The notes: a model not told the origin generated them from the letters alone. DNA of 64,000 bases from Bacillota bacterium (GCA_023386265.1 JAEWKA010000002.1:1-64000), one strand, 5' to 3'. Counted from the stretch's first letter, positions 17,521 to 26,535 are shown. Numbers and translations: made by a program.

Positions 17521-20211
17521 TTATGCTTTTACTGCAGCTTTTTTAATTGCGATGTTTTGCTTGCGTTCCTCTTCATACTTTTCAAATATTTCGTTCCTGC
17601 TGAAGAACTCAACGCTTTCAACATTGTACACTTTCTTTATGTGGATAGCGTCAAACTTGCACTTGGTGGTGCAGACGGCACAGCCTATGCACTTGTTTGG
17701 ATCAACAACGACCGCGCCGCAACCCAGGCAGCGAGCGGTCTCCTTGCGCATCTGCTCCTCGGTAAAGGTGATGCGGTTATCGCTAAAGCTCTTGGCCTTC
17801 TGTGCCTCGTGTATAGGACGCTGGCGCGGGGTGCTGTCAAACCCATCAGCGGTGATGGCCTTCTTGTCAAGACCGTCCTTATCCAAAGAGGTGAATATCC
17901 GGCGGTTACGACCGATGGTCAGACTCTGGCCCTCCCAGACAAAGCGATGGATGGAGATAGCGCCTTCCTTGCCTGCTGCGATAGCATCAATAGCGTACTT
18001 CGGTCCGGTATAAACGTCTCCACCAACGAATACGTCAGGCTGAGTGGTCTGATATGTAAGTTTGTCGGCAATAGCGGTATTGCCGCGTCCCAGCTCGACT
18101 TTGCTGCCATCCAACAGGCCGCCCCATTCGATGGACTGGCCGACAGAAAGGAGAACATAGTCTGCTGGTACGGTGATGGTGGTGTTCTCGTCATATTTCG
18201 GAGCGAATTTACCATCCGCGTCGAACACGGAAACGCACTTCTTGAACTCAACGCCTACGACCTTGCCGTCTTCTACAACGATTTTCTTGGGACCCCAGCC
18301 GTTGTTAATTTCGATACCATCGGCTTTTGCCTCCTCTTGCTCTTCCGGCAGGGCGGGCATTTCCTTTTCGCTTTCTAAGCAGTACATCTTGGTGGATTCT
18401 GTTTTGTCCATGCGAACAGCGGTGCGAGCCACGTCTACGGCCACGTTGCCGCCGCCGATGACTACCACGTTTCCGGAGATACGGATTGTTTGGCAAAGGT
18501 TGACTTTGCGCAGGAAATCAACGCCTGAAATTACGCCCTTGGCGTCCTCGCCCTCGATATCCAGCTTACGTCCGCCCTGAGCACCGATAGCGATATAGAA
18601 AGCTTCAAAGCCCTGCTTGCGAAGATCGTCCAGCGTGACGTCCTTGCCGACCTCAACGCCGCACTTGAACTCGACGCCCATCCTGCGAAGGACTTCGATC
18701 TCTGCATTGACGACTCCCTTGTCCAGACGGAATGAGGGAATTCCCTGAGTCATCATGCCACCGGGCTTCTCTTCCTTTTCAAAAACGGTAACCTTATAGC
18801 CGTCCTTGGCAAGATAAAATGCGCAGGAGAGGCCGGCAGGGCCGGAGCCGATGATTGCGATGGACTTGCCGTAATTATGCAGCTTCTCAGGGATGTACAC
18901 ACCATCGAGCTTGAGCTCCTGATCTGCGATAAACTTTTTGATTTCATCGATTGCAATAGCTTCATCGATACCTGCACGGGTACACTCGTTCTCGCAGTTA
19001 TGCGGGCAGATACGTCCGCAGATTGCGGGGAATGGATTTTCCTTCTTGATGAGCTCAAGCGCTTCAATATATCTTCCCTGAGAGGCTAGTTTTATGTATC
19101 CCTGAACGGCTATATGAGCCGGGCAGGCAGTCTTGCAAGGTGCGGTGCCTGTGGGGACGACATTTTCGCGGTTGTCGCGGTAATCTGGGTTCCACTTTTC
19201 CGGACCCCACTCAGTGTCTATGGGCAGGTCAGCAAATTTGTATTCGATGGGGGACTCCGTGCATAGCTTCTGTCCAAGCTTAAGAGCGTTGTTCGGGCAG
19301 TATTCAACGCATTGTCCACAGGCGACGCAGGCTTCCTTATCGACTTCGGCCACGTAGTTGCTGCGAGAAGCGTCAGGAGTGTTGAAATACTGAGTTGCAC
19401 CAAGCGCCAGACAGGTACCGGGCATGCAGTTGCATATGGCCACCGATTTTCCGGGCTGCAGCGTTGTTATCTGGTGAACACAGCCAATTTTTTCAAAGTA
19501 TTTAAGCTTTTCATAGGCCTCATCCTTGGTGATCTGCTTGCCTTTGCCATTGGCAATGAACATATCGGCGCCGAAGCCCAGGAACATACACATACCGGTT
19601 TCAAGGTCAGAAGCACCTTCAAGGTCGCCGGCGCCCTCATTCATGTAGCGGCGAACGCGGCGGCACTGGCAGGGCAGAATAGCGATATGATTTTTGTTTG
19701 CTTCGATGTAGGTGCTCAGGCGGTCACTTGTCACCTGCTCTGTATCAGCAGGGATAGCCTTTTCCACGGGGATAGCGCGCATGACACCGGCGCCCATAGG
19801 AACATTGTGAATAACGTTTGCATAGCTCGTTGTCGCGTGTCCGGCGAAAGATACGGGCACTTCGGGATGCTCCTTGCAGAATTCATCGTTAACGAGCATA
19901 AATTCAAAGGCGCCGGGAGCGTAAACCAGAAGCACAAAAAGCTCCATGCCGCCCTTTTCAATCCTTTGTACAACGCCAATGTCCGCCATCTCGCGAAGCA
20001 TCTCCGTGACTTTATCCTCAGATTCGCCGATGTCGTATGCAACGGATGCTGCCAGAGCCGGAGTCAGAAGTTCCATCGCCAAGAGAATCTTTATCTGCTC
20101 ATCCGTCATCCACTTTTCAAAAGTCTTGTACTCCGCACAATTTTCGTTGATCTCATAGTGGCCGTGAGCCATCTTTTCGCATAGCTCGATCAGGTTTTGT
20201 CTTACTGCCAT
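17521..20211 (-). CDS. Iron-sulfur flavoprotein oxidoreductase (GltD/NfnB-like, multi-ferredoxin)
   Basis: An 896-residue soluble electron-transfer protein. In order: an N-terminal winged-helix-like region and a Cys-rich domain with PCQCRRVRRY near 181 and CNCMPGTC near 260; a ferredoxin cluster CVACGQCVEYCP at 295-306; the Fer4_20/GltD cluster motif CKTACPAHI and CGRICPHNCENEC at 359-410; an FAD-binding Rossmann fold (IIGSGPAGLSC, about 454); a second nucleotide-binding fold (VIGGGNVAVDVA, about 595); and a C-terminal ferredoxin with CLGCGAVVVDPNKCIGC and CTTKCKFDAI. The central part resembles the glutamate synthase small subunit and NfnB, which oxidise NADPH. It probably links NAD(P)H to low-potential ferredoxin-like acceptors, possibly the dehydratase encoded next. 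GGAGG precedes the ATG at 20211; an upstream start is rejected. A close paralogue lies at 58712-61399. Confidence 0.85.
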   Translation of the reverse strand: MAVRQNLIELCEKMAHGHYEINENCAEYKTFEKWMTDEQIKILLAMELLTPALAASVAYDIGESEDKVTEMLREMADIGVVQRIEKGGMELFVLLVYAPGAFEFMLVNDEFCKEHPEVPVSFAGHATTSYANVIHNVPMGAGVMRAIPVEKAIPADTEQVTSDRLSTYIEANKNHIAILPCQCRRVRRYMNEGAGDLEGASDLETGMCMFLGFGADMFIANGKGKQITKDEAYEKLKYFEKIGCVHQITTLQPGKSVAICNCMPGTCLALGATQYFNTPDASRSNYVAEVDKEACVACGQCVEYCPNNALKLGQKLCTESPIEYKFADLPIDTEWGPEKWNPDYRDNRENVVPTGTAPCKTACPAHIAVQGYIKLASQGRYIEALELIKKENPFPAICGRICPHNCENECTRAGIDEAIAIDEIKKFIADQELKLDGVYIPEKLHNYGKSIAIIGSGPAGLSCAFYLAKDGYKVTVFEKEEKPGGMMTQGIPSFRLDKGVVNAEIEVLRRMGVEFKCGVEVGKDVTLDDLRKQGFEAFYIAIGAQGGRKLDIEGEDAKGVISGVDFLRKVNLCQTIRISGNVVVIGGGNVAVDVARTAVRMDKTESTKMYCLESEKEMPALPEEQEEAKADGIEINNGWGPKKIVVEDGKVVGVEFKKCVSVFDADGKFAPKYDENTTITVPADYVLLSVGQSIEWGGLLDGSKVELGRGNTAIADKLTYQTTQPDVFVGGDVYTGPKYAIDAIAAGKEGAISIHRFVWEGQSLTIGRNRRIFTSLDKDGLDKKAITADGFDSTPRQRPIHEAQKAKSFSDNRITFTEEQMRKETARCLGCGAVVVDPNKCIGCAVCTTKCKFDAIHIKKVYNVESVEFFSRNEIFEKYEEERKQNIAIKKAAVKA

Positions 20212-20590
20212 TTTTGTTCCTCCATTTTTATCCACATGTTTTTTATTTGCCTGATTTCTCGATAAAATAAATACACTCCACTCTGAGTATAAACAATATA
20301 GCAAAAAATGAAAAGAGAAAATGTTTTATTTCCCAAAATATTTTGTTGTACTGCGTAAATTTAAAAATGTGGTGATTTTAGTGACATTACAAAATCACCT
20401 ATCACCTAAGGGCGTAATTCTGAAAACAGGATTACGCGCTCGTCTTTTTACTGGAGGAAACGGATAGATAGTTGTAAATATACGCGTTTTGTAGAATAAA
20501 ACAAATAAGGAGCTATAACCATTTGACCAATTAACAAAAATACCCAAAAAATAAACAAATTACCAAGGGCGTATATAAGGAGAGCACACC
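20212..20590. other. Divergent intergenic region before the chemoreceptor gene
   Basis: Carries promoters for the leftward flavoprotein and rightward chemoreceptor genes. Two consecutive hairpins (20371-20399 and 20412-20437) precede the chemoreceptor start. No c-di-GMP riboswitch core could be recognised. Confidence 0.45.
20371..20449 (+). promoter_or_regulatory. Tandem hairpins in chemoreceptor leader
   Basis: GGTGATTTT (20371-20379) pairs with 20391-20399. GCGTAATTCTG (20412-20422) pairs with 20427-20437 through one G-U pair and an AAAA loop. TTTTT follows at 20445-20449. The second structure could act as a leader terminator or mark the end of an untracked small transcript. Confidence 0.45.
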
Positions 20591-22297
20591 ATGAAAAACG
20601 CAAAAATTGCTTTGAAGTTCATACTTTTAATTGTTCCACTTCTTTTTGTTGCCGTTCTAGCAATTATTATGTATGTTACACAGTCGACAAGTATTTTTAA
20701 CTCCGCGAAAACAACCTTCTATGACAAGATTTTGGTCAGTACTTCTAATGTAATAAATGCTGACAGAGATTTATACCAGGCTGCATACTCGGAGCAAAAA
20801 CTTTATTTATCAACAACGTTGACAGCGGAAGAACGTTCAGCCTTGCTTAAAGATTTTGATGAAAACGCGCAGCAAGCATATGATAGAGTGTCAGACGCTA
20901 TAAATAACGTTAAGGAGGACACGTCTCTTTATAGTTCTTACAAGCACTCGGTAGAGAACGTGACACTAAAGGAGTTATACGAAAGCTTTTCTGCAAATTT
21001 TGAGCAATGGAAAAGCTCCTATAATAATTCCACACAATCCGGTGATATGGATGCTCATATGGCTTTCTTTTCAGAATCCCGTGCGTCAATTAACCTTATG
21101 GGCGAATTACTTGATGAGTATGGCGAATATTACAGCATAAATTACAGCAAGAAAATTACTTCAACAATAATTAATACTTGTATCGTTTTTTGTGTGGTAA
21201 CCGTTTTGGTTGGGATTTTTGCGTTGATTCTTGTGCGTTATATTGGAGGCAACATTAAATATATCACTGGAGTTAACAAGAAACTTGCCGATGGCGACTT
21301 CTCGGTCAATGTTGACAAAAAACGCATGGCAAAGGATGAACTGGGTCAGCTCTGCGCTGCAACAGACAGTGTCGTAATGCGACTTCGAGGATATGTTGAT
21401 TACATATCTGAAATTGCAGAAGTTCTTAGTGCTCTGGCTAACGGGCAGATGCGAATTAACCTGAAGCAAGACTATTATGGAGAATTTGCAGTACTCAAAG
21501 AAGCCCTTCTTAGAATTTCCCATGCGCTTAATACTACACTGTCTGAAATAGCTGAAACCGCAAAACAGGTTGATGATGGCGCCAATGTTATTTCATCATC
21601 TGCACAGACCCTTGCGCAGGGTGCAACTGAGCAGGCAAGCAGTATTCAGGAGCTTTCCGCTTCCATTTCGGAGATTTCACAGCGCATCAGAGAAAATGCC
21701 GAATATGCCGAGCGGGCAAAATCCCTAACCGCAGAGTCACAAGTAATTATGCACGGCAGTGTAAGCGATATGGAGCTTGCGCGTCAGGCTATGGATGAGA
21801 TTTCATCAACATCTAAGAACATTAGCAAAGTCATTAAGACTATTGATGACATTGCATTCCAAACCAACATTCTCGCGCTTAACGCCGCAGTTGAGGCGGC
21901 AAGAGCAGGTGCTGCCGGCAAAGGTTTTGCTGTCGTAGCCGATGAGGTGCGGAACCTGTCGCAAAAATCCGCGGAGGCGGCAAAGAGCACAACAGCTCTC
22001 ATCGAAAGTTCAATTGAAGCTGTCGAAAAAGGAACTTTGCTTGTAAACAAGACAAGCGAGGGATTCTCTCTGGTTGCCGTAAAAGCCGAAGCGTCTGGCA
22101 ACCTTGTAGAAGAAATATCTGCTCAGGCACAAGAGCAGGCTGCCTCAATTTCTCAAATTGCAATTGGCATTGAGCAGGTTTCCTCCGTTGTTCAGATTAA
22201 CTCCGCAACTTCAGAAGAAAATGCTGCTGCCAGTGAACAGTTGTCAACACAGGCTAACAGGCTGCAAAGCACAGTATCGCGTTTTGAGCTATATTGA
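20591..22297 (+). CDS. Methyl-accepting chemotaxis protein
   Basis: A 568-residue transmembrane chemoreceptor. Membrane helix 1 spans about residues 9-29, an external four-helix-bundle-like sensor domain about 30-190, and membrane helix 2 about 195-215 (IINTCIVFCVVTVLVGIFAL). A HAMP domain follows (LVRYIGGNIKYITGVNKKLA, DELGQL), and then a long cytoplasmic coiled coil with the CheA/CheW-contact hairpin IDDIAFQTNILALNAAVEAA. It signals ligand binding to CheA. AAGGAGA precedes the ATG. It is monocistronic with a good terminator. It is a close paralogue of the receptor at 57006-58250, which shares the signalling half but lacks the external domain. The ligand is unknown. Confidence 0.95.
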   Translation: MKNAKIALKFILLIVPLLFVAVLAIIMYVTQSTSIFNSAKTTFYDKILVSTSNVINADRDLYQAAYSEQKLYLSTTLTAEERSALLKDFDENAQQAYDRVSDAINNVKEDTSLYSSYKHSVENVTLKELYESFSANFEQWKSSYNNSTQSGDMDAHMAFFSESRASINLMGELLDEYGEYYSINYSKKITSTIINTCIVFCVVTVLVGIFALILVRYIGGNIKYITGVNKKLADGDFSVNVDKKRMAKDELGQLCAATDSVVMRLRGYVDYISEIAEVLSALANGQMRINLKQDYYGEFAVLKEALLRISHALNTTLSEIAETAKQVDDGANVISSSAQTLAQGATEQASSIQELSASISEISQRIRENAEYAERAKSLTAESQVIMHGSVSDMELARQAMDEISSTSKNISKVIKTIDDIAFQTNILALNAAVEAARAGAAGKGFAVVADEVRNLSQKSAEAAKSTTALIESSIEAVEKGTLLVNKTSEGFSLVAVKAEASGNLVEEISAQAQEQAASISQIAIGIEQVSSVVQINSATSEENAAASEQLSTQANRLQSTVSRFELY

Positions 22298-22356
22298 AAT
22301 AAGGCAGAAAAAACACAGGGTTACCGTGCGGCGGCAACCTCGATTCTTCAGTAAAC

Positions 22357-22396
22357 CAAAAAAGGACGCAGGTATTCCTGGGTCCTTTTTCTTTTA
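22357..22396 (+). terminator. Intrinsic terminator of the chemoreceptor gene
   Basis: AAAAAGGAC pairs with GTCCTTTTT, with an inner CAGG/CCTG stem around a TATT loop, followed by CTTTTAT. Confidence 0.88.
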
Positions 22397-22535
22397 TAAC
22401 GGAAAGCCCACATGTGCGCTCGTGAAGGCGCTCTTCGGGCTTGGAACCTGTTTGTCAGCGCTTGAGCGTTCTGTAAATGGCTGAATCGCTCGGGAACACC
22501 CCGGAAGCATGCCAGCGGTATAGGATAAATAGCAT

Positions 22536-24239
22536 CTATTCTATATGTAGGACTTCTTTTACAAAAAGAGCAGCAATATCCGGATCAAATTGAGTTCCCG
22601 CATGGCTCCGGATTTCTTCCACAGCAATATCTATAGGCAGGGCTTTCCGGTATGCCCGATCCTGCGTCATGGCGTCGTAGGCGTCTACAACGGTAATAAT
22701 GCGTGAGATTAACGGAATATCTGTCCCCGACAAACCAATGGGATATCCGCTTCCGTCCCAGTGCTCGTGATGGTATAGAATGTACTCCGCAATATGACTG
22801 AGTTCGGACGTGGAATTGGCAATACGGTAGCCGATTTCCGGATGCTTTTTAATTTCTCGCCAATCCGCTTCACTTAGCTTGTCTGATTTTGTCAGGATAT
22901 TCTTGTCGATGCTGATTTTACCGAGATCATGCAGCATAGAAACCAGTTCCAGTTCATCCATCTTATCCTCAGAAAGCCCTATTGCTTTTCCAAGTGTTTT
23001 TGACAGTTCGGCAAGCCTCTCTGCGTGTTCTTGGGTTTCGTTGCTTTTTTCAAACATGGTCATTTTGATCGAGGCCAAAATATCACTGTGCAAGCTTTTG
23101 TGCTCCAGAAGCTTTCTCCTGTACATCAGGTCTTCCGCCAATATCATCGTCTTATCCAACGATTCGGAGATCTCGCTTTTGGTGGCATGCCCCAGCGCAA
23201 TATCGGTATAGATCGAATTCTTCTCCTGACGCTTTTCTTCGCATAAAACGCGGATGCGATCTACTACCGCTTTAGCAGACTGACTATTGGTATTGGGCAT
23301 TAGAATGGAAAATTCATCACCCCCGGTTCTAGTCACAATATCTCCATTTCTGCTACATTGCGTCAAGATATCTGCAATTTCTTTAAGAAGTTTATCTCCT
23401 TCCATGTGCCCAAAAGCATCATTAATCAGTTTCATTCCATTTACATCACCGACTATTACGGAAAGAGGGAGATGTTCGGGGCTATCCAGGACCATCCTCG
23501 CATCCTGAAAATAGGTTCTGTTGTAGATTCCCGTCAAGGCGTCATGATAGCTTAGGTACTTAATCATATCTTCTCTATTTTTACGGTTTGATATGTCCCG
23601 ACTGATTCCGATTAATCCTATTAAATGGTCTTCAAAATCATAATAAGGCGTCTTGAGAGTCTCAAAAATTACTTTTTTGCCATCCGGATACATGACAATC
23701 TCTTCATTTCTTTTGGACGTACTCGTTTTCAACATCTCAATATCCATATTAAGGAATAGTTCTGCTTCCTCGGGTGGAAACAGGTCCACGTCAGTATGCC
23801 CGACAATGTCCCGCTCTGGTTTTCCTGCAAACGTCTCAAAGGCCGTATTACATCCCAAATATACGCTATTGATATCCTTATAAAATATCATATCCGGAAT
23901 GGAATTAATCATGGATTTGAGCAGTGCCTGCTTTTTGTTATACTCCTGATAAAGCTCCTTATATAATTTGTTTGATTTCTCCAACTCGATGTTGGTTTTT
24001 CTAAGCGTCTCTTTTGAATCCAGTAATTTTTTCATAGCCGGATAAGTAAGTCCAAAAATCAGAATTGAAGTGATGAATACATATACAAATCCCTTGACGA
24101 TTGAATATAACATCACCTGGGATTGCTCTGAAAAGCTGATCTGTACCAATTTGTCTGAAAGTAAGATCCAAGCGCAGCCGACAAGAAAATATATGATTGT
24201 AATTTTAAGTGTTTTCCTTCGTGCATAATCTTTTTTCAT
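22536..24239 (-). CDS. Membrane-bound PAS-GGDEF-HD-GYP cyclic-di-GMP enzyme
   Basis: A 567-residue signalling protein. Two membrane helices lie at about 11-28 and 42-66, followed by a short coiled coil. A PAS domain (MINSIPDMIFYKDINSVYLG, about 108-220) is followed by a GGDEF diguanylate cyclase domain with intact RTGGDEF and an RNGD inhibitory I-site five residues before it. A C-terminal HD-GYP phosphodiesterase domain has LHDLGKIS and HHEHWDGSGYP. Both the synthetic and the degrading active sites look intact, so the protein may switch between making and breaking cyclic di-GMP depending on the PAS signal. It is a single gene converging with the chemoreceptor gene, which fits a role in motility or attachment. 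Confidence 0.93.
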   Translation of the reverse strand: MKKDYARRKTLKITIIYFLVGCAWILLSDKLVQISFSEQSQVMLYSIVKGFVYVFITSILIFGLTYPAMKKLLDSKETLRKTNIELEKSNKLYKELYQEYNKKQALLKSMINSIPDMIFYKDINSVYLGCNTAFETFAGKPERDIVGHTDVDLFPPEEAELFLNMDIEMLKTSTSKRNEEIVMYPDGKKVIFETLKTPYYDFEDHLIGLIGISRDISNRKNREDMIKYLSYHDALTGIYNRTYFQDARMVLDSPEHLPLSVIVGDVNGMKLINDAFGHMEGDKLLKEIADILTQCSRNGDIVTRTGGDEFSILMPNTNSQSAKAVVDRIRVLCEEKRQEKNSIYTDIALGHATKSEISESLDKTMILAEDLMYRRKLLEHKSLHSDILASIKMTMFEKSNETQEHAERLAELSKTLGKAIGLSEDKMDELELVSMLHDLGKISIDKNILTKSDKLSEADWREIKKHPEIGYRIANSTSELSHIAEYILYHHEHWDGSGYPIGLSGTDIPLISRIITVVDAYDAMTQDRAYRKALPIDIAVEEIRSHAGTQFDPDIAALFVKEVLHIE

Positions 24240-24402
24240 TTAATCACCATAATCCTTTTCAGTTTCAGGGCTTACTTTGGCGATAACGGCATTAACACAT
24301 TGGAAGATAACCACTTCTATTATTTTTCTAATTCTATATATACCATAATATTCGCTAAACTACAACATTCTGACCGATAACGATCAGGGATTCTGGAGTT
24401 CG
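24240..24402. other. Upstream region of the GGDEF/HD-GYP gene
   Basis: AT-rich promoter region reading left, ending at the shared 79-nt repeat. Nothing further is recognised. Confidence 0.4.
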
Positions 24403-24481
24403 AAAAAGCTTGAAATCGCAAACGATTGCCGCACATTACTGCAATTTACAATATTACCAATTACCCCCTTATAACCCGAAG
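24403..24481 (+). repeat. 79-nt repeat, copy 1, ending in a tRNA-fMet-like piece
   Basis: This block matches 46910-46988 at 72 of 79 positions by my count. The central 40 nt around GCACATTACTGCAATTTACA are identical. Its last bases, CTTATAACCCGAAG, correspond to the anticodon arm of an initiator tRNA (normally CTCATAACCCGAAGG), after which the sequence departs into a different gene remnant. It appears to be a rearrangement or integration scar. Confidence 0.8.
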
Positions 24482-24482
24482 A

Positions 24483-24635
24483 GCATATGCTCCAATCTGG
24501 GATGATATTAACAAATCGTTTGAAGGTTCAGATACCGAGGTTCTTAATATCGGGGACAGTGTCCGTGCAAGGCGTATTATTGACGGCACCGACGCAGGAC
24601 GCCACATGGTTCTGAACGCTCTTGAGCCGCTGTGA
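24483..24635 (+). pseudogene. C-terminal scrap of an enoate reductase/2,4-dienoyl-CoA reductase-type flavoenzyme
   Basis: About 50 codons before a TGA. EVLNIGDSVRARRIIDGTDA matches the end of the NAD(P)/FAD domain of old-yellow-enzyme fusions (FadH, BaiCD, 2-enoate reductase), where the pattern is 'V..IGDC..PR.I..A...G'. The rest of the enzyme (about 600 residues) is absent and the left end abuts the 79-nt repeat, so this is a truncation product. Its neighbourhood, acyl-CoA and enoate metabolism, fits the former role. The assignment rests on a short motif. Confidence 0.5.
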
Positions 24636-24678
24636 TTCCGGTAACCCATATTTTTTAAAGTCCACCCTATTTTTCTTC

Positions 24679-24719
24679 TAAAAAGGGACTGTCGCAAAAT
24701 GGGTTTTTGCAACAGTCCT
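24679..24719 (-). terminator. Intrinsic terminator of the butyrate operon
   Basis: On the minus strand, GGACTGTTGCAAAA and its near-perfect complement (one mismatch) enclose a short loop and are followed by CCCTTTTTAG. It lies about 165 bases after the hbd stop codon. Confidence 0.8.
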
Positions 24720-24882
24720 AAAGCTATTTGTTGACGGAGAATTCTTATTCATGGTGGGTCCCCACCCTTTCCCTTGCAAGATAGGATGGAGACCCGGAAG
24801 GAGAATAGAATCGTTGCCATATGGCAAATCTATGAGAACCGCAGGCCGGTGAGGGGAGGAGAGCCGGCGGCGCGGAACTACC

Positions 24883-25728
24883 TTAGTTGTAGGAGTAAAA
24901 CCCGATGCCGGACTTTCTGCCGAGCTTGCCGCCGCGTACCATCTTGCGCAGAAGCGGACATGCACGGTACTTGGGATCGCCGGTTTCAGCAAGCAGGACA
25001 TCCATAATGGCAAGACATACATCCAGCCCTACAAGGTCTCCCAGAGCAAGGGGGCCCATGGGGTGGTTTGCGCCGAGCTTCATCGCGGCGTCGATGCCCT
25101 CGACAGAAGCGACGCCCGTCTCGACAAGGCAGACAGCCTCATTAATCATAGGGATGAGGAGCTTGTTTACGACGAAGCCGGGAGCCTCGTTGACCTCGAC
25201 CGGTTCCTTGCCAATCTGGGAAGCAATCTCCTTAATCGTGTTCGTCGTCTCGTCCGAGGTGTTCGAGCCGCGGATAACCTCTACGAGCTTCATTACCGTT
25301 GCGGGGTTGAAAAAGTGCATACCAATGAACCTGTCCTGACGCTTGGTCGCAGAGGCAATGGCGGTAATCGAAATGGAAGACGTGTTGGATGCGAGTATCG
25401 TTTCCGGCTTGCAGATGCCGTCCAGTTCGGCAAATATACTCTGCTTGATCTTGAGGTTCTCTAAAGCCGCTTCGACAACAAGGTCCGCGTCGGTGGCAGC
25501 AGAAAGCTCCGTCGTGAAGCTCATCTTAGAGGTGATGGCGGTCTTGCTCACCTCATCTAGCTTCCCTTTTTCAATTAGCTTGTCGAGTCCCTTGTTCAGT
25601 CTTTTTTCGGAAGTTTTTATAATCTCGTCGGAAATGTCGCGGACTAAGACTTCAAAACCGGCTCTCGCAAAGACCTGAGCGATGTCGAGTCCCATCGTAC
25701 CCGCGCCGATGACCATTAGCTTTTTCAT
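24883..25728 (-). CDS. hbd: 3-Hydroxybutyryl-CoA dehydrogenase
   Basis: Reduces acetoacetyl-CoA to (S)-3-hydroxybutyryl-CoA with NAD(P)H. The protein has 281 residues. The N-terminal Rossmann motif is GAGTMGLDIAQ and the signature GMHFFNPATVMKLVEVIRG contains the catalytic His; a second conserved block is EAPGFVVNKLLIPMINEA. The C-terminal GPLALGDLVGLDV forms the dimer-side substrate pocket. It is the last gene of the operon bcd, CoA-transferase, thl, crt, hbd, 18 bases after crt. Length and motifs are as in clostridial Hbd and nothing is unusual. Confidence 0.96.
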   Translation of the reverse strand: MKKLMVIGAGTMGLDIAQVFARAGFEVLVRDISDEIIKTSEKRLNKGLDKLIEKGKLDEVSKTAITSKMSFTTELSAATDADLVVEAALENLKIKQSIFAELDGICKPETILASNTSSISITAIASATKRQDRFIGMHFFNPATVMKLVEVIRGSNTSDETTNTIKEIASQIGKEPVEVNEAPGFVVNKLLIPMINEAVCLVETGVASVEGIDAAMKLGANHPMGPLALGDLVGLDVCLAIMDVLLAETGDPKYRACPLLRKMVRGGKLGRKSGIGFYSYN

Positions 25729-25746
25729 GCTTTATCCCTCCAGATG

Positions 25747-26523
25747 TTATTTATTTTTAAAGCCGTTGAGTTTTTCCTTCTTGACAAACGCATCCATCGC
25801 TTCAAACTGATCCTCCGTGTCGCAGCATACGCCGAATGAAAGCGCCTCGTAGGTCACGGCTGTTGTAATATCTGTCTGCATACCGCGGCGGATGCACTGC
25901 TTGGAAGCGCGAACAGCTATCTGAGCCTGAGAAGCAATCGTTGTCGCAAGGGAAAGAGCGGTTGGCATGAGCTCCTCGGGAGCAACGACCTGATTGACAA
26001 GGCCGATTTCCTTGGCTTCGGCGGCAGTGATAACTTTTGCCGAGAGTATGAGTTCCATGGCTTTCCCGATACCGACGATTCTTGGCAGGCGCTGTGTTCC
26101 GCCGAAGCCCGGTGTGATGCCGAGCCCGACTTCGGGTTGGCCAAACTTTGCCTTTTCGCTCGCGATACGAATGTCGCAAGCCATGGCGAGCTCGCAGCCG
26201 CCGCCGAGAGCAAAGCCGTTTACCGCGGCGATGACGGGCTTCGTAAAGTTCTCGATACGGAGGAAAACGGCGTTGCCGGCGTCGCCGAAGGCTTTGCCGT
26301 CAACCGCTCCGAAATCCTTCATCTGGCCAATGTCCGCGCCCGCTACAAAGGAACGACCTTCGCCGGTGAGGACGACGACATAGACATCGTCGTTCGCTTC
26401 AACCTCATCTAACGCCTTGCAGAGATCGGATAGGACTTCGGTATTGAGGGCATTGAGAGCTTCCGGGCGGTTAATGGTCATGATACAGATATGACCCTGC
26501 TGTTCGAGTTTAAAAAATCCCAT
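25747..26523 (-). CDS. crt: 3-Hydroxybutyryl-CoA dehydratase (crotonase)
   Basis: Dehydrates 3-hydroxybutyryl-CoA to crotonyl-CoA. The 258-residue enoyl-CoA hydratase fold shows the oxyanion-hole loop SFVAGADIGQM and the second one in ALGGGCELAMACDIRIAS. The catalytic Glu residues are expected in GGGCELAMA and FGQPEVGLG, followed by GFGGTQRLPR. It lies 12 bases after the thiolase stop and is part of the butyrate operon. The length is typical of hexameric bacterial crotonases. Confidence 0.95.
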   Translation of the reverse strand: MGFFKLEQQGHICIMTINRPEALNALNTEVLSDLCKALDEVEANDDVYVVVLTGEGRSFVAGADIGQMKDFGAVDGKAFGDAGNAVFLRIENFTKPVIAAVNGFALGGGCELAMACDIRIASEKAKFGQPEVGLGITPGFGGTQRLPRIVGIGKAMELILSAKVITAAEAKEIGLVNQVVAPEELMPTALSLATTIASQAQIAVRASKQCIRRGMQTDITTAVTYEALSFGVCCDTEDQFEAMDAFVKKEKLNGFKNK

Positions 26524-26535
26524 TTAGTTTTCCTC

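Noticed and set aside
17482..18378. 298-codon plus-strand frame opposite the flavoprotein gene
   Set aside because: Complement of conserved ferredoxin and flavin motifs; no independent coding evidence.
19312..20184. 290-codon plus-strand frame opposite the same flavoprotein
   Set aside because: Antisense shadow; the minus-strand reading has clear cluster motifs.
20290..20590. c-di-GMP riboswitch before the chemoreceptor gene
   Set aside because: The conserved core expected for GEMM-type aptamers is not recognisable; only unrelated hairpins are seen.
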